Source: an uncultured Oscillospiraceae bacterium
GTDB taxonomy: Bacteria > Bacillota > Clostridia > UBA1212 > SIG427
DNA: 28,534 bases
Direction of reading: 5' to 3'
Assembly (NCBI GenBank): GCA_902465325.1
Contig: CABQMV010000008.1
Span: 1-28,534, forward strand
The notes under the pieces were generated by a model that saw nothing but the letters and a program-made list of their open reading frames with translations, did no database searches and had not been told where the DNA came from. Each line of letters opens with the position of its first letter. Position 1 is the first letter of the stretch. A program made the position numbers and the translations under genes. Below are positions 14,171 to 22,384 of this stretch, piece after piece.

Positions 14171-14431
14171 TTTCTGGACGAGCCGACTTTAGGCCTGGAT
14201 ATTCTTGCACGCAGCGATTTGTGGGAGCTAATCCGCTCTCTGAAAGGAAAAATTACAATTGTTTTGACAACGCACTATATGGAAGAGGCAGAAAGCCTGT
14301 CTGACCGGGTCGGCATTATGAAGGACGGAAGGCTTCTCACAGTGGGCACGGCAGAGGAACTGAAGCAAAGAGCTGGTGCAGATAAATTTGAGGACGCATT
14401 TGTGGCAATTGTAAGGGGGAAGCTGAAATGA
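14171..14431 (+). pseudogene. ABC transporter ATPase, N-terminal half missing
   Basis: Coherent ATPase sequence starts at the Walker B segment FLDEPTLGLD and continues with the D-loop, the switch histidine in TTHYMEEAE, and the C-terminal DRVGIMKDGRL. Walker A, the Q-loop and the LSGGQ signature are absent, so it cannot bind and hydrolyse ATP. The codons upstream in the same frame back to 14117 do not resemble an ABC protein and belong to the mobile element junction. The stop overlaps the permease ATG. The family is the drug/antibiotic exporter type (about 230-300 residues when whole). Confidence 0.8.
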
Positions 14432-15159
14432 GATTACTGACTTTTTCAGAAAGAATAGCAAAGGAAATTCTGCGCGATCCATTAAATATCATGTTTGGTC
14501 TGGGATTTCCGGTTGTTTTAATTTTACTGCTCTCAGCAATACAGGCGAATATCCCTGTCAGATTATTTGAAATTGGCCATCTTACTCCCGGCATTACGGT
14601 ATTCGGACTTTCCTTTATGACGCTTTTTGCAGCGACTTTGATAGCAAAGGACAGAGAAAGTGCTCTGCTGCAAAGACTGTATACAACACCGTTAACTGCA
14701 TTGGATTTTATTCTTGGCTATGTACTGCCTATATTGCCCATTGGGCTTATACAGAGTATGATTTGCTACGCAGCGGCGATTCTGTTTGGTCTGCCTATCA
14801 CGGTAACCATTTTGTATGCGCTTTTGTTTATTATACCAGTATCTTTCTTTTTTATTGCCTTGGGACTTTTATGCGGCAGTGTATTGAGTGTAAAGCAGGC
14901 AGGCGGTATTTGCGGAGCCCTGCTCACCAATTTGACAGCGTGGCTGTCTGGCGTATGGTTTGACCTTGAGCTTGTGGGCGGCGCCTTCAAGAAAATTGCA
15001 TACTTTCTGCCGTTTGTACATGCTGTAGAACTGGAAAGAGCTGTATTGCGCGGGAATTATACAGAGGTATTTCCTCATATCTGGTGGGTGCTTGGCTATG
15101 TGGTTGCTGCGGTGATTTTTGCAGTGCCTCTTTTTTTGCGGCAAATGAAAAGACCGTAG
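14428..15159 (+). CDS. ABC-2 type transporter permease
   Basis: A 243-residue permease of the ABC-2 family (about 240-250 usual), with six hydrophobic helices beginning near residues 23, 58, 98, 126, 158 and 218. The cytosolic N-terminal IAKEILRDPLNIMFGLGFP and the loop IAKDRESALLQRLYTTPL are typical of this family of drug or lipid exporters. It overlaps the ATPase remnant by ATGA, so it was translated with it. As that ATPase lacks its nucleotide site, the permease works only if a different ATPase serves it. Complete in itself, so decay is recent or partner swapping occurs. Confidence 0.85.
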   Translation: MRLLTFSERIAKEILRDPLNIMFGLGFPVVLILLLSAIQANIPVRLFEIGHLTPGITVFGLSFMTLFAATLIAKDRESALLQRLYTTPLTALDFILGYVLPILPIGLIQSMICYAAAILFGLPITVTILYALLFIIPVSFFFIALGLLCGSVLSVKQAGGICGALLTNLTAWLSGVWFDLELVGGAFKKIAYFLPFVHAVELERAVLRGNYTEVFPHIWWVLGYVVAAVIFAVPLFLRQMKRP

Positions 15160-15185
15160 GAGCCTTTTATTAAAAAGAGATAAAA

Positions 15186-15208
15186 AGCAGCTCCTGACAG
15201 GAGCTGCT
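15186..15208 (-). terminator. Terminator for prfC
   Basis: A perfect 10-bp stem AGCAGCTCCT (15186-15195) with AGGAGCTGCT (15199-15208) and a 3-nt loop. On the minus strand it is followed by TTTTTA and further T-rich sequence, so it ends prfC. In the plus direction the T-tract is poor, and it would stop the permease transcript only weakly. Confidence 0.7.
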
Positions 15209-15261
15209 CTGCATTTTAGAGAGGACTTTTTCCTCTGTACTGTTAGATGGAATGTACAGAA

Positions 15262-16863
15262 TCACTTTTTTTCCTTTATGTCCAAAAGTACCAGTTCTTT
15301 ATTTTTATCCTTTGTCCATTCGATTCCCCACTCGTTTTCAAAAAGCAGAACCAGCTCGCTTTCGCTGTCTGTGGCAATCATAGTGGAACTGGTCAGCGTC
15401 AGCTTAGCGGGATCTAAGCCGCGGTTTCCGATCCATCGGGCGTAATGATGGGGCAGCAGCTGCATTTTAATTCCTACGCCGTATTCACCCTTTAGTCTGT
15501 GCTCCAGTACTTCAAACTGGAGTACGCCTACGGCTCCTATTATCAAGGATTCAACGCCGATTCCAAGCTGCTTAAATACTTGGATGGCTCCTTCCTCAGA
15601 AAGCTCCTGGATCCCTTTTTGAAACTGCTTGCGTTTCATGGAATCGGCAAAAGTAACTCTGGCAAAATGTTCAGAGGGGAAGACCGGAATTCCGTCAAAT
15701 TTCAGAGAGGAAGAAGAAAGGCTGAGGGTATCTCCAATATTAAAAAATCCCGGATCGAACAGACCTATAATATCGCCGGCATATGCCTCTTCCACAATGG
15801 TACGTTCCTGCGCCATAAATTGCGTAGGCTGAGCCAGCCGCAGTTTTCTGCCTGTTCTTGTATGCCAGGTTTCCATCCCCTTTTCAAATTTACCGGAACA
15901 GATCCGAAGAAAGGCCAGTCTGTCTCGATGGGCAGGATTCATGTTGGCCTGTATTTTAAATATAAATCCGGTAAAGGCGTCTTCACAGGGGACGACAATT
16001 TTATCTCCTGCAATACGGGCCTGCGGCTCCGGCGCCATTTTTATAAATTCAATCAAAAAGGGCTCTACTCCAAAGTTTGTCATAGCAGAACCAAAAAAAA
16101 CAGGGGTGAGCTGTCCTTTCAAAACTTCTTCCAATGAAAACACTTCGCCTGCCATATCCAGCAATTCTATTTCTTCTTTTAATCTGTCATGGTGATAAGA
16201 GCCAAGTTTTTCTGTAAAGACCGGATCGTCTGGCGTCCCTGTCTCTGAACGGACAAAGGATTGGCCGTGATTGCCGCCATCAAACAGTTCAATTTTTTTG
16301 CTCTGCCGATCATAGACCCCTTTGAAGTCTCCGTCTATTCCTATAGGCCAGTTCATAGGATAGCATTTCATTCCCAGTACCTCTTGGATTTCCTGCATTA
16401 AGTCAAAAGGATTTTTAGAGGCTCTGTCCATTTTGTTTACAAAAGTGAAGACAGGAATGCCCCGCATTTTACATACATGAAACAGCTTGATTGTCTGAGC
16501 TTCTACTCCTTTTGCACCGTCAATCAGCATGACTGCGCTGTCTGCGGCCATTAGCGTTCTGTAGGTATCCTCGGAGAAGTCCTGGTGTCCCGGGGTATCC
16601 AGAATATTGATGCAATAGTCGTTGTATTCAAATTGCAGGACGGAGGAGGTAACAGAAATTCCTCTTTCTTTTTCAATATCCATCCAATCGGAGACAGCAT
16701 GCTTAGAGCTTTTTCTGGCTTTGACAGAGCCTGCCAGTCTGATGGCGCCTCCGTACAGCAAAAGTTTTTCCGTCATGGTTGTTTTGCCGGCGTCCGGGTG
16801 GGATATAATGGCAAACGTTCTTCGCCTTTTTATTTCTGAAGTGATTTCTGGGCTTAAGCTCAT
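15262..16863 (-). CDS. prfC: Peptide chain release factor 3 (RF3)
   Basis: A 533-residue translational GTPase of standard RF3 length. GTPase motifs: SHPDAGKTT (21-29), GISVTSS (68-74), DTPGHQDF (89-96), NKMD (143-146). RF3 removes RF1/RF2 from the ribosome after peptide release, using GTP. The C-terminal region keeps the RF3 hallmarks, including IPVFPSEHFARV and VLQFEVLEHRLK. AAGGAGACAG upstream of the ATG is the ribosome binding site. It is divergent from the kinase gene and ends at a terminator shared by position with the convergent permease. It marks the border between the accessory left half and conserved genes to the right. Confidence 0.96.
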   Translation of the reverse strand: MSLSPEITSEIKRRRTFAIISHPDAGKTTMTEKLLLYGGAIRLAGSVKARKSSKHAVSDWMDIEKERGISVTSSVLQFEYNDYCINILDTPGHQDFSEDTYRTLMAADSAVMLIDGAKGVEAQTIKLFHVCKMRGIPVFTFVNKMDRASKNPFDLMQEIQEVLGMKCYPMNWPIGIDGDFKGVYDRQSKKIELFDGGNHGQSFVRSETGTPDDPVFTEKLGSYHHDRLKEEIELLDMAGEVFSLEEVLKGQLTPVFFGSAMTNFGVEPFLIEFIKMAPEPQARIAGDKIVVPCEDAFTGFIFKIQANMNPAHRDRLAFLRICSGKFEKGMETWHTRTGRKLRLAQPTQFMAQERTIVEEAYAGDIIGLFDPGFFNIGDTLSLSSSSLKFDGIPVFPSEHFARVTFADSMKRKQFQKGIQELSEEGAIQVFKQLGIGVESLIIGAVGVLQFEVLEHRLKGEYGVGIKMQLLPHHYARWIGNRGLDPAKLTLTSSTMIATDSESELVLLFENEWGIEWTKDKNKELVLLDIKEKK

Positions 16864-16899
16864 GGTAACTGTCTCCTTAATACTTATTATAACCGCAAT

Positions 16900-16908
16900 A
16901 GTATACCA
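16900..16908 (-). promoter_or_regulatory. Extended -10 promoter of prfC
   Basis: On the minus strand TGG-TATACT gives an extended -10 element, about 37 bases before the prfC ATG. It sits in the left arm of the inverted repeat TATACCATAA (16902-16911) / TTATGGTATA (16921-16930). No good -35 is visible, as is usual with extended -10 promoters. Confidence 0.55.
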
Positions 16909-16923
16909 TAATAATGATTTTTA

Positions 16924-16932
16924 TGGTATAAT
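16924..16932 (+). promoter_or_regulatory. Extended -10 promoter of the kinase gene
   Basis: TGG-TATAAT on the plus strand, mirror image of the prfC element, in the right arm of the same inverted repeat with a 9-nt centre. The transcript would begin near 16939 with a short leader of about 24 bases. Both polymerases would compete for overlapping DNA. Confidence 0.6.
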
Positions 16933-16962
16933 TTCCTGTAAATTATTTTTAGGAGGAGCCGT

Positions 16963-17919
16963 ATGAAGTATAGTTCCCAAAGGATCAATCAGCTGGTAGA
17001 GGAAGAAAAGTATCAGGATCTGATTAATGCGTCGGAGGCCAGACATGTTCTGCAATTTGAGAATCTGGTCAGGATGATTGTGGAGTCCCATAAGCAGAGT
17101 CTGAACAGGAATATTACGGATGCCGTTCTGATTACAGGGCCGTCTTCTTCGGGGAAGACCACCACTTCTAAGCTTCTGGCAGCTATGCTGGAGGAGCAGG
17201 GCTTTCATTCTATCCTGATTTCTTTTGACGATTACTACCACAGCACAGATTATATTAGAAAATTACAGAAGAAACCGTCAGATGCGCCTGCAGAGGAGTT
17301 GGATTTGGAATGTCCGGAGGCTTTTGACATTGCCTATTTCAGAGAACAGATGGGACAGCTTCTTTCCGGGGAAACACTTGCCCTTCCTGTATTTGATTTT
17401 ATGAGTAAGAAGCGTGTTCCTGGCCGCACTGTGACTCCCACAGATCGGGATGTCATTATCCTGGAGGGGATCCATGCTTTAAATCCCATGGTTACGGATG
17501 GCGTGAAGTTTTCCAAAACCTTTAAAGTTTATATCTGCCCCTTCGACGTCTACGGGGTACCTGGGGTAAAAGAAATTCTGCAGCCGCAGGATATTCGGTT
17601 TATGCGCAGAAGTGTGCGGGATCGGACAGACCGAAATGCGGAACTGATGCGAACGCTTAAAATGTGGCCTTCTGTTCGTGCAGGAGAAGAACGCTATATC
17701 AAAACCATGAAAATTCACGCAGATTTCTTCTTTAATTCTTCTTTAGAATACGAAATTTGTCTGTTAAAATACCGGTTTATGAAGATGGTAAGGGAGTTAA
17801 ATTCCAGCCAGCTTGCGGAATTGAGGGCACACTTTCCTCTGGATATTTTAGAGGCTTTTTGCAGTGTAGAGCAGGCAGATATCCCAGAAGGTTCTATTTT
17901 CAGAGAATTTTACAAATAA
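16963..17919 (+). CDS. Uridine kinase-like nucleoside kinase (PRK/UK family)
   Basis: A 318-residue P-loop kinase. Walker A is GPSSSGKTT at 59-67, followed by SFDDYYHS (substrate-site acidic residues, about 86-93) and VIILEGIHALNP (Walker B-like, about 164-175), and the lid segment RFMRRSVRDRTDRNA. These are marks of the phosphoribulokinase/uridine kinase family, which phosphorylates nucleosides with ATP or GTP. Clostridia often have a longer form (about 550 residues) with a ThrRS-like N-terminal region; here only about 50 residues precede the kinase, so this is the short form. AGGAGGAGCC precedes the ATG. Exact nucleoside specificity is not readable. Confidence 0.85.
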   Translation: MKYSSQRINQLVEEEKYQDLINASEARHVLQFENLVRMIVESHKQSLNRNITDAVLITGPSSSGKTTTSKLLAAMLEEQGFHSILISFDDYYHSTDYIRKLQKKPSDAPAEELDLECPEAFDIAYFREQMGQLLSGETLALPVFDFMSKKRVPGRTVTPTDRDVIILEGIHALNPMVTDGVKFSKTFKVYICPFDVYGVPGVKEILQPQDIRFMRRSVRDRTDRNAELMRTLKMWPSVRAGEERYIKTMKIHADFFFNSSLEYEICLLKYRFMKMVRELNSSQLAELRAHFPLDILEAFCSVEQADIPEGSIFREFYK

Positions 17920-17923
17920 CTGA

Positions 17924-17952
17924 TTGACATTTAAAGGGAGAAAGACTACTAT
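17924..17952 (+). promoter_or_regulatory. Promoter of the HPr-like gene
   Basis: TTGACA (17924-17929), 17-nt spacer, TACTAT (17947-17952), placed directly after the kinase stop and 42 bases before the HPr-like start. It would let that gene and the genes after it be expressed apart from the kinase. Confidence 0.6.
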
Positions 17953-17993
17953 ATACAGGTGAAGAGAAATATATTATAGGAGGATGATTTGAT

Positions 17994-18227
17994 ATGACGA
18001 TGAAGATAATGTTAAAGTCCATAGATGATGTTAAGGTATTTGTTAATGAAGTAAATAAGGTTCAGTGTGATGTTGACCTGGCATCGGGACGCTATGTGGT
18101 AGACGCAAAATCCATTATGGGGATTTTTTCTCTGGATTTGACCAGTCCCATTACCCTGGAGATTCACAATCGGGAGAAGGGTGAATGTGACGATTTTATT
18201 AAGGCAATTGAAAAGTTTAAGGCGTAA
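17994..18227 (+). CDS. HPr-like protein lacking the phosphorylated histidine
   Basis: A 77-residue protein with the HPr fold pattern: an N-terminal strand, helix FVNEVNKV, strand pair, KSIMGIFSLDL (39-49) and a C-terminal helix FIKAIEKF. The segment KSIMGxxSL with Ser40 corresponds to the regulatory serine region of HPr (Ser46). The usual GLHARPA site with His15 is replaced by SIDDVKVFV, so it cannot carry phosphate from Enzyme I to sugar transporters. It is close in size to HPr (about 85-88). AGGAGG (17978-17983) is 10 bases before the ATG; ATG at 18000 is an alternative. A regulatory role, perhaps through Ser40, is inference. Confidence 0.8.
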   Translation: MTMKIMLKSIDDVKVFVNEVNKVQCDVDLASGRYVVDAKSIMGIFSLDLTSPITLEIHNREKGECDDFIKAIEKFKA

Positions 18228-18248
18228 TTAACGGAGATTCTTTTGCAG

Positions 18249-18280
18249 GCTCCTGTGCTTAGCATAGGAGCTGTTTTTTT
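18249..18280 (+). terminator. Terminator after the HPr-like gene
   Basis: GCTCCTGTGC (18249-18258), loop TTA, GCATAGGAGC (18262-18271) with one G-U pair, then seven Ts from 18274. This is a strong factor-independent terminator. The mtaB start is only 25 bases further on and I see no strong promoter between, so some read-through is likely. Confidence 0.85.
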
Positions 18281-18304
18281 AGTTTGTACAGGACAGGACG
18301 AAAT

Positions 18305-19633
18305 ATGGCGGAGCGAACGTTTGGTGTATATACATTGGGCTGCAAGGTAAATCAATATGAGACAGAGGCAGTGGCTGAGCTTTTTGAAAGAGCCGGCTAC
18401 AGACAGGTTCCCTTTGAGTGCAAGGCGGATATCTATATTATCAATACCTGCAGTGTTACCGGAGAGAGCGACCGGAAGAACCGGCAGGTTATCCGGCGTG
18501 CCCACAGGATGAATCCTGACAGTATTATTGCTGTCATGGGCTGTTATGCCCAGGTATCCCAGGAGGAAGTACGTGCTATCGAAGGGGTAGATATTGTTGT
18601 GGGGACCCAGGGACGAAGCAGCCTGCCGCAACTGGTTGCTGAGGTGCTGGCCGGCAGGAGGCCGTCTGCCTGTATAGAAGAAAATATCGTAAAAGCTGCG
18701 GCGTATGAGTCCCTTGCTGTCAGAGGGCTGAGCCAGCATCAGAGAGCTTTTGTGAAAATACAGGACGGCTGCGATCGGTTCTGCACGTATTGCATCATTC
18801 CGTATGCCAGAGGGCATATTTGCAGCCGTAATCCGGAAGAGGTAATAGAAGAGGTGGAAGATCTGGCGGAGGCGGGGTATAAAGAAATTGTGCTTACGGG
18901 CATCCATTTGGCCTCCTACGGCAGAGATCTGTCTGAGTCTGTAAATCTGGCGGAGATGGCGGCAAGGGCATCGGATCTGTACGGAATTGAAAGAATCCGC
19001 TTAGGTTCCTTAGAGCCAGTTTTTATTGATGAAAAAAAGGTTCGGCTGCTGGCTGAAAATCCTAAGCTTTGCAGACAGTTTCATATTGCGCTTCAGAGCG
19101 GCAGCAATGCGGTACTTGAGCGGATGAACCGGCGGTATACGGCGGAGGAGTTTCTGGAGCTTGTGAGCATGATCCGTACTTATATGCCGGACAGTGTATT
19201 TACTACCGATATGATGGTGGGCTTTCCCGGAGAGACGGAGGAGGAGTTTTGTGAAAGCATGGCCTTTGCCAGAAAGGTAGGTTTTTCTAAAATTCATATC
19301 TTCCCCTATTCTCCCAGGAAGGGAACTGCTGCTGCCAAGATGGACAATCAGATTTCTAAGAAAGTGAAATCAGAAAGAGCTGCCCGGCTGTCAGAAGTGG
19401 CGGCGGAGTGTGAGCGGCAGTTCTTTGCTTCTGCTCACGGTAAGCAGGAGGAGGTTCTTATAGAAACCAGAGAGTCTGCTGACAGTGAAATTTTGTATAC
19501 CGGACACGGAAAAAGCTATATTAAAATTTATATTCCGGAAATAGAATTGATGATGGAAGATGAAATTATAAATTCCGTTAAGAAAGTGAAAATGACATTG
19601 CAAAAGGGACGGGTTTATGGTACCATAATTTAG
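18305..19633 (+). CDS. mtaB: tRNA ct6A37 methylthiotransferase MtaB
   Basis: A 442-residue radical SAM methylthiotransferase that adds a methylthio group at C2 of N6-threonylcarbamoyladenosine-37 of tRNA. The N-terminal UPF0004 domain has its three cluster cysteines at 13, 49 and 80 (TLGCKVNQYE, NTCSVTG, MGCYAQ). The radical SAM cluster CDRFCTYC uses C156, C160 and C163. GLGCKVNQYET-type starts and the short spacing distinguish the MtaB branch from MiaB and RimO. The C-terminal part (about 380-442) is the TRAM domain. The ATG at 18305 is preferred over TTG 18284 because GGACAGGA lies 7 bases before it and MAERTFGVYT is the family start. The ireB start follows 29 bases after its stop. Confidence 0.92.
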   Translation: MAERTFGVYTLGCKVNQYETEAVAELFERAGYRQVPFECKADIYIINTCSVTGESDRKNRQVIRRAHRMNPDSIIAVMGCYAQVSQEEVRAIEGVDIVVGTQGRSSLPQLVAEVLAGRRPSACIEENIVKAAAYESLAVRGLSQHQRAFVKIQDGCDRFCTYCIIPYARGHICSRNPEEVIEEVEDLAEAGYKEIVLTGIHLASYGRDLSESVNLAEMAARASDLYGIERIRLGSLEPVFIDEKKVRLLAENPKLCRQFHIALQSGSNAVLERMNRRYTAEEFLELVSMIRTYMPDSVFTTDMMVGFPGETEEEFCESMAFARKVGFSKIHIFPYSPRKGTAAAKMDNQISKKVKSERAARLSEVAAECERQFFASAHGKQEEVLIETRESADSEILYTGHGKSYIKIYIPEIELMMEDEIINSVKKVKMTLQKGRVYGTII

Positions 19634-19662
19634 AGTTTATATAAGGAAGAGAGGGTGGAGCA

Positions 19663-19935
19663 GTGGAGAATAAAAACACAATTTTTTTTAAAGGCGGATT
19701 AGATAAAAATAATGAGACCCGGAAGATCATTGGTGAGGTTTACGCGGCGCTGAAGGAAAAAGGATACAATCCCATTAGCCAGTTGGTGGGATATGTTGTC
19801 TCCGGAGATCCCACCTATATTACCAATTACAGAAATGCCAGGGTCCTTATTACAAGAGTGGACAGAGACGATTTACTGGAAGAAGTTTTTAAGTACTATC
19901 TGGAATCGATTGAGCATGAGAATATTGAGGAATAA
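19663..19935 (+). CDS. ireB: IreB family regulatory phosphoprotein
   Basis: A 90-residue UPF0297/IreB protein, of usual length. The N-terminal NTIFFKGG contains Thr6, near the threonines phosphorylated in the Enterococcus protein by the membrane Ser/Thr kinase IreK; the family core KEKGYNPISQLVGYVVSGDPTYIT is intact. IreB negatively influences cell-envelope stress and cephalosporin resistance in Enterococcus. Start is GTG, with GAGGGTGGAG 2-11 bases upstream. The gene after ireB in many Firmicutes is ruvX; here it is the GH-like membrane protein, which begins inside the 3' end of ireB. Confidence 0.92.
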   Translation: MENKNTIFFKGGLDKNNETRKIIGEVYAALKEKGYNPISQLVGYVVSGDPTYITNYRNARVLITRVDRDDLLEEVFKYYLESIEHENIEE

Positions 19936-22384
19936 GCGCTTTTTATTTATATGGATCGCACTGGTGTTGGCAGCAGGGGGAACCGTTTTTGTAACAGTCT
20001 TTGCTGCCGATCCTGTTGTTACGAGTAAAGTTACAGTAGATTACGAGGATGGCAGGATTCTTGCCGATTCGGTTTCTCAGGATACGGTAGCGACTGTATC
20101 TGACCGGGATGTTATTGGAGGAAGCCGTTCTCTTTTGATATACAGCTGCGATATGTCCTGGGAGAATCTATCACTGGCTGATTATACAATGGCAGTGGAG
20201 TTTAAAATAAAGTGCGATTCCAGTTTCCAGGGAAGGTTTGATCTGTGCCTGGATACAGAGGGCGTAAACGGAGACGGACAAACGGTGCTTTCTGTTACAC
20301 ACACAAACGGGGTGCTTTCTCTGCTGGCCTCAGACAGGCAGGTCTATGAGCTGTCCTATAATACTGTTTATAAAATTCAGGTTTCTATTCAGAGAGGAAG
20401 TCCCGCCTATCGCATTGCTGTTAACGGTGTTGCGCTGGAGGTATCCGGCGAATTAGCGGGCAGTACTTACGGAATTAATACGGTCCGGTTTAAGATGGAT
20501 AAATCTGGTGAAAGTTCGTATGTGTTGCTGGATGATTTCAGAATCTACAGTCAGGGGCAAACTTATCCCCAGCCGTATTCGGCACAGAGTACCGGTGAAA
20601 TTCCTGAGATTTCGATTCCTCAGACAGCGGACCCGGAAAAGCTGGCCCTGTATATCAATGCTACCAGAATTTATTTTGCACAGGATATTCTGCTGCAGAA
20701 TGATATGGTTTATGTACCTGGCAAACGGCTGTTTGAAAGTGTGGGGATTGATTATCAATGGGATCAAGATTCCAAATCCGTTACCATTACAAATGACAAT
20801 ATCAATATGATTTTTTCTGCAGGCAGCAATATTGCTACGATTAACGGAAATAATCTTGTATTAACCGCATCGCCGATTTTATACGGCGATGAGATCTATG
20901 TTCCTTTAAACCTGATTAATGAAGCCTTGAATGCAAAGGTGTGGTGGGATGAGAGTGCGAATCTGATTGTCATTACCACCGGAGAGGCAAAGACTGACAA
21001 TGTTTTGAGGAATATAGGAGGCAAGTTCTATATGAACGGAGAGCCTTACTATGAAATCAGTTTTTTGTATGAAGAACTGGCCAGAAATATTTGGGCGGCT
21101 TATCGGGAGAACGGTGATGCCGCGGAGACCTCCGCCCAGTATCAGGAGGCAGAAAGGGTTTTGTCTGAGCTGCATGAACTGGGCTTCCGGTCGGTACGGA
21201 CATATATGTGGGATGACAGCCAATATCGGGCGGTACAGTCATCGGCAGACAGAGAGATCTATTTTAAATCGGTATCGGCTGTAATGGATTTATGCGATGC
21301 GTATGAAATCAGGCTGATTCCTTGTCTGGGACTTAACAGCAAAATGTTTGTTACAGCTTCTTATGTGGAAAATTACGGCTGGGTTGCGGGCAATGAAACG
21401 GCAATTGAACTGGTTGTAAATCCGGAGTCCGCTTCCCGGTATGATATGTACAACTTTTTGGACGAATTTATCAAACGCTTTAAGGAACGGGATACTGTTC
21501 TTATGTGGGAGCTGTGCGACGGTGCCAATCTAAACGTAGACTGCGGCGCTACTACTGAGACTGTAACCTATTCTTTACTGCAGCTTGGACAGTTCTACAG
21601 CGATTGTGTCCAGCGGATTCAGGCTCTGGATCCCTCCAGGCTAATCAGCGGGGGAGATGGGATGCTGCGTCCTGCCCAATGGCATTTATTTTCGGCAGTG
21701 ATGCAAGGTGTATCAGAGGATTGGTCCTATGACAGCGCCCAGGAGCGTCTGAAGGCAATTGCGCTGCTTACAGAGCGGTTAGATGTTATCAGTGTGCATG
21801 CTTTTGGTGTAGGGATCACTACGAATGCAGAGTCCTATTATTCGGACGAAGAGGGCAATAAGGTTCAGCTGACGCTGCTGCAAATATTGAATGAAGCCAA
21901 GCAAATGGGGAAGGTGCTGTATAATGGCGCTACCAATGGAATGGTTGATTATACTGTTTCAGAAAATTCTGCAGAGAATCTGTTGAACGGGCAGAACAAA
22001 TATTTGGATTTTCTGATTGAAAGCGGCATCCAGCTGTCTCACTGGCAGCTGAATAACGGGGAGACCATGGGAACTGCGTTTTTTGAAGAAAACGCTCTTT
22101 CCGCGGCCGTGGCCAATGCCAACGGAAGATTGAAACAGCGGTATGTATTTAATAAAGCCTATGGGGAGAATACCGATCAGTCCTGGTCAGATAAGAGCTT
22201 TGATGTGTTTGACCCGAAGCAGATTAATCCAGGACATGAATCGATTATGAATCTGACGCTGTTTTATGGCATTATGAAAATTGTCGGAGCAGTGGCTGTT
22301 ACTGTTTTACTGCTGTTTGTTATATTGTTTTCTATGAAACAAAAGGAAAATTCATTAAAGCGGGGCAAGCGAGAGAATGGATAG
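19916..22384 (+). CDS. Membrane-anchored GH5-like protein with CuAO-N domain
   Basis: An 822-residue surface protein. It has an N-terminal signal/anchor helix (about 8-31), a beta-sandwich region (about 35-230), a copper-amine-oxidase-N-type wall-binding domain (about 245-355; VYVPGKRLFESVG, IYVPLNLINEALNA), then a TIM-barrel with the look of GH5 mannanase-like enzymes (about 360-770; GKFYMNGEPYYEISF, FRSVRTYMWD, VLMWELCDGANL), and a C-terminal membrane helix with a basic tail (about 786-822). The usual WELxNE acid/base is WELCDG at 531-536, and the usual nucleophile Glu near the end is replaced by YNG at 669-671. So it may not hydrolyse sugars. The ATG at 19916 overlaps ireB by 20 bp with a weak binding site; an alternative start is TTG 19925. 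It ends inside mrnC. Confidence 0.75.
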   Translation: MRILRNKRFLFIWIALVLAAGGTVFVTVFAADPVVTSKVTVDYEDGRILADSVSQDTVATVSDRDVIGGSRSLLIYSCDMSWENLSLADYTMAVEFKIKCDSSFQGRFDLCLDTEGVNGDGQTVLSVTHTNGVLSLLASDRQVYELSYNTVYKIQVSIQRGSPAYRIAVNGVALEVSGELAGSTYGINTVRFKMDKSGESSYVLLDDFRIYSQGQTYPQPYSAQSTGEIPEISIPQTADPEKLALYINATRIYFAQDILLQNDMVYVPGKRLFESVGIDYQWDQDSKSVTITNDNINMIFSAGSNIATINGNNLVLTASPILYGDEIYVPLNLINEALNAKVWWDESANLIVITTGEAKTDNVLRNIGGKFYMNGEPYYEISFLYEELARNIWAAYRENGDAAETSAQYQEAERVLSELHELGFRSVRTYMWDDSQYRAVQSSADREIYFKSVSAVMDLCDAYEIRLIPCLGLNSKMFVTASYVENYGWVAGNETAIELVVNPESASRYDMYNFLDEFIKRFKERDTVLMWELCDGANLNVDCGATTETVTYSLLQLGQFYSDCVQRIQALDPSRLISGGDGMLRPAQWHLFSAVMQGVSEDWSYDSAQERLKAIALLTERLDVISVHAFGVGITTNAESYYSDEEGNKVQLTLLQILNEAKQMGKVLYNGATNGMVDYTVSENSAENLLNGQNKYLDFLIESGIQLSHWQLNNGETMGTAFFEENALSAAVANANGRLKQRYVFNKAYGENTDQSWSDKSFDVFDPKQINPGHESIMNLTLFYGIMKIVGAVAVTVLLLFVILFSMKQKENSLKRGKRENG

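Noticed and set aside
15499..16137. A 212-codon plus-strand frame
   Set aside because: It is the complement of prfC, whose G motifs are intact, so this is a shadow frame.
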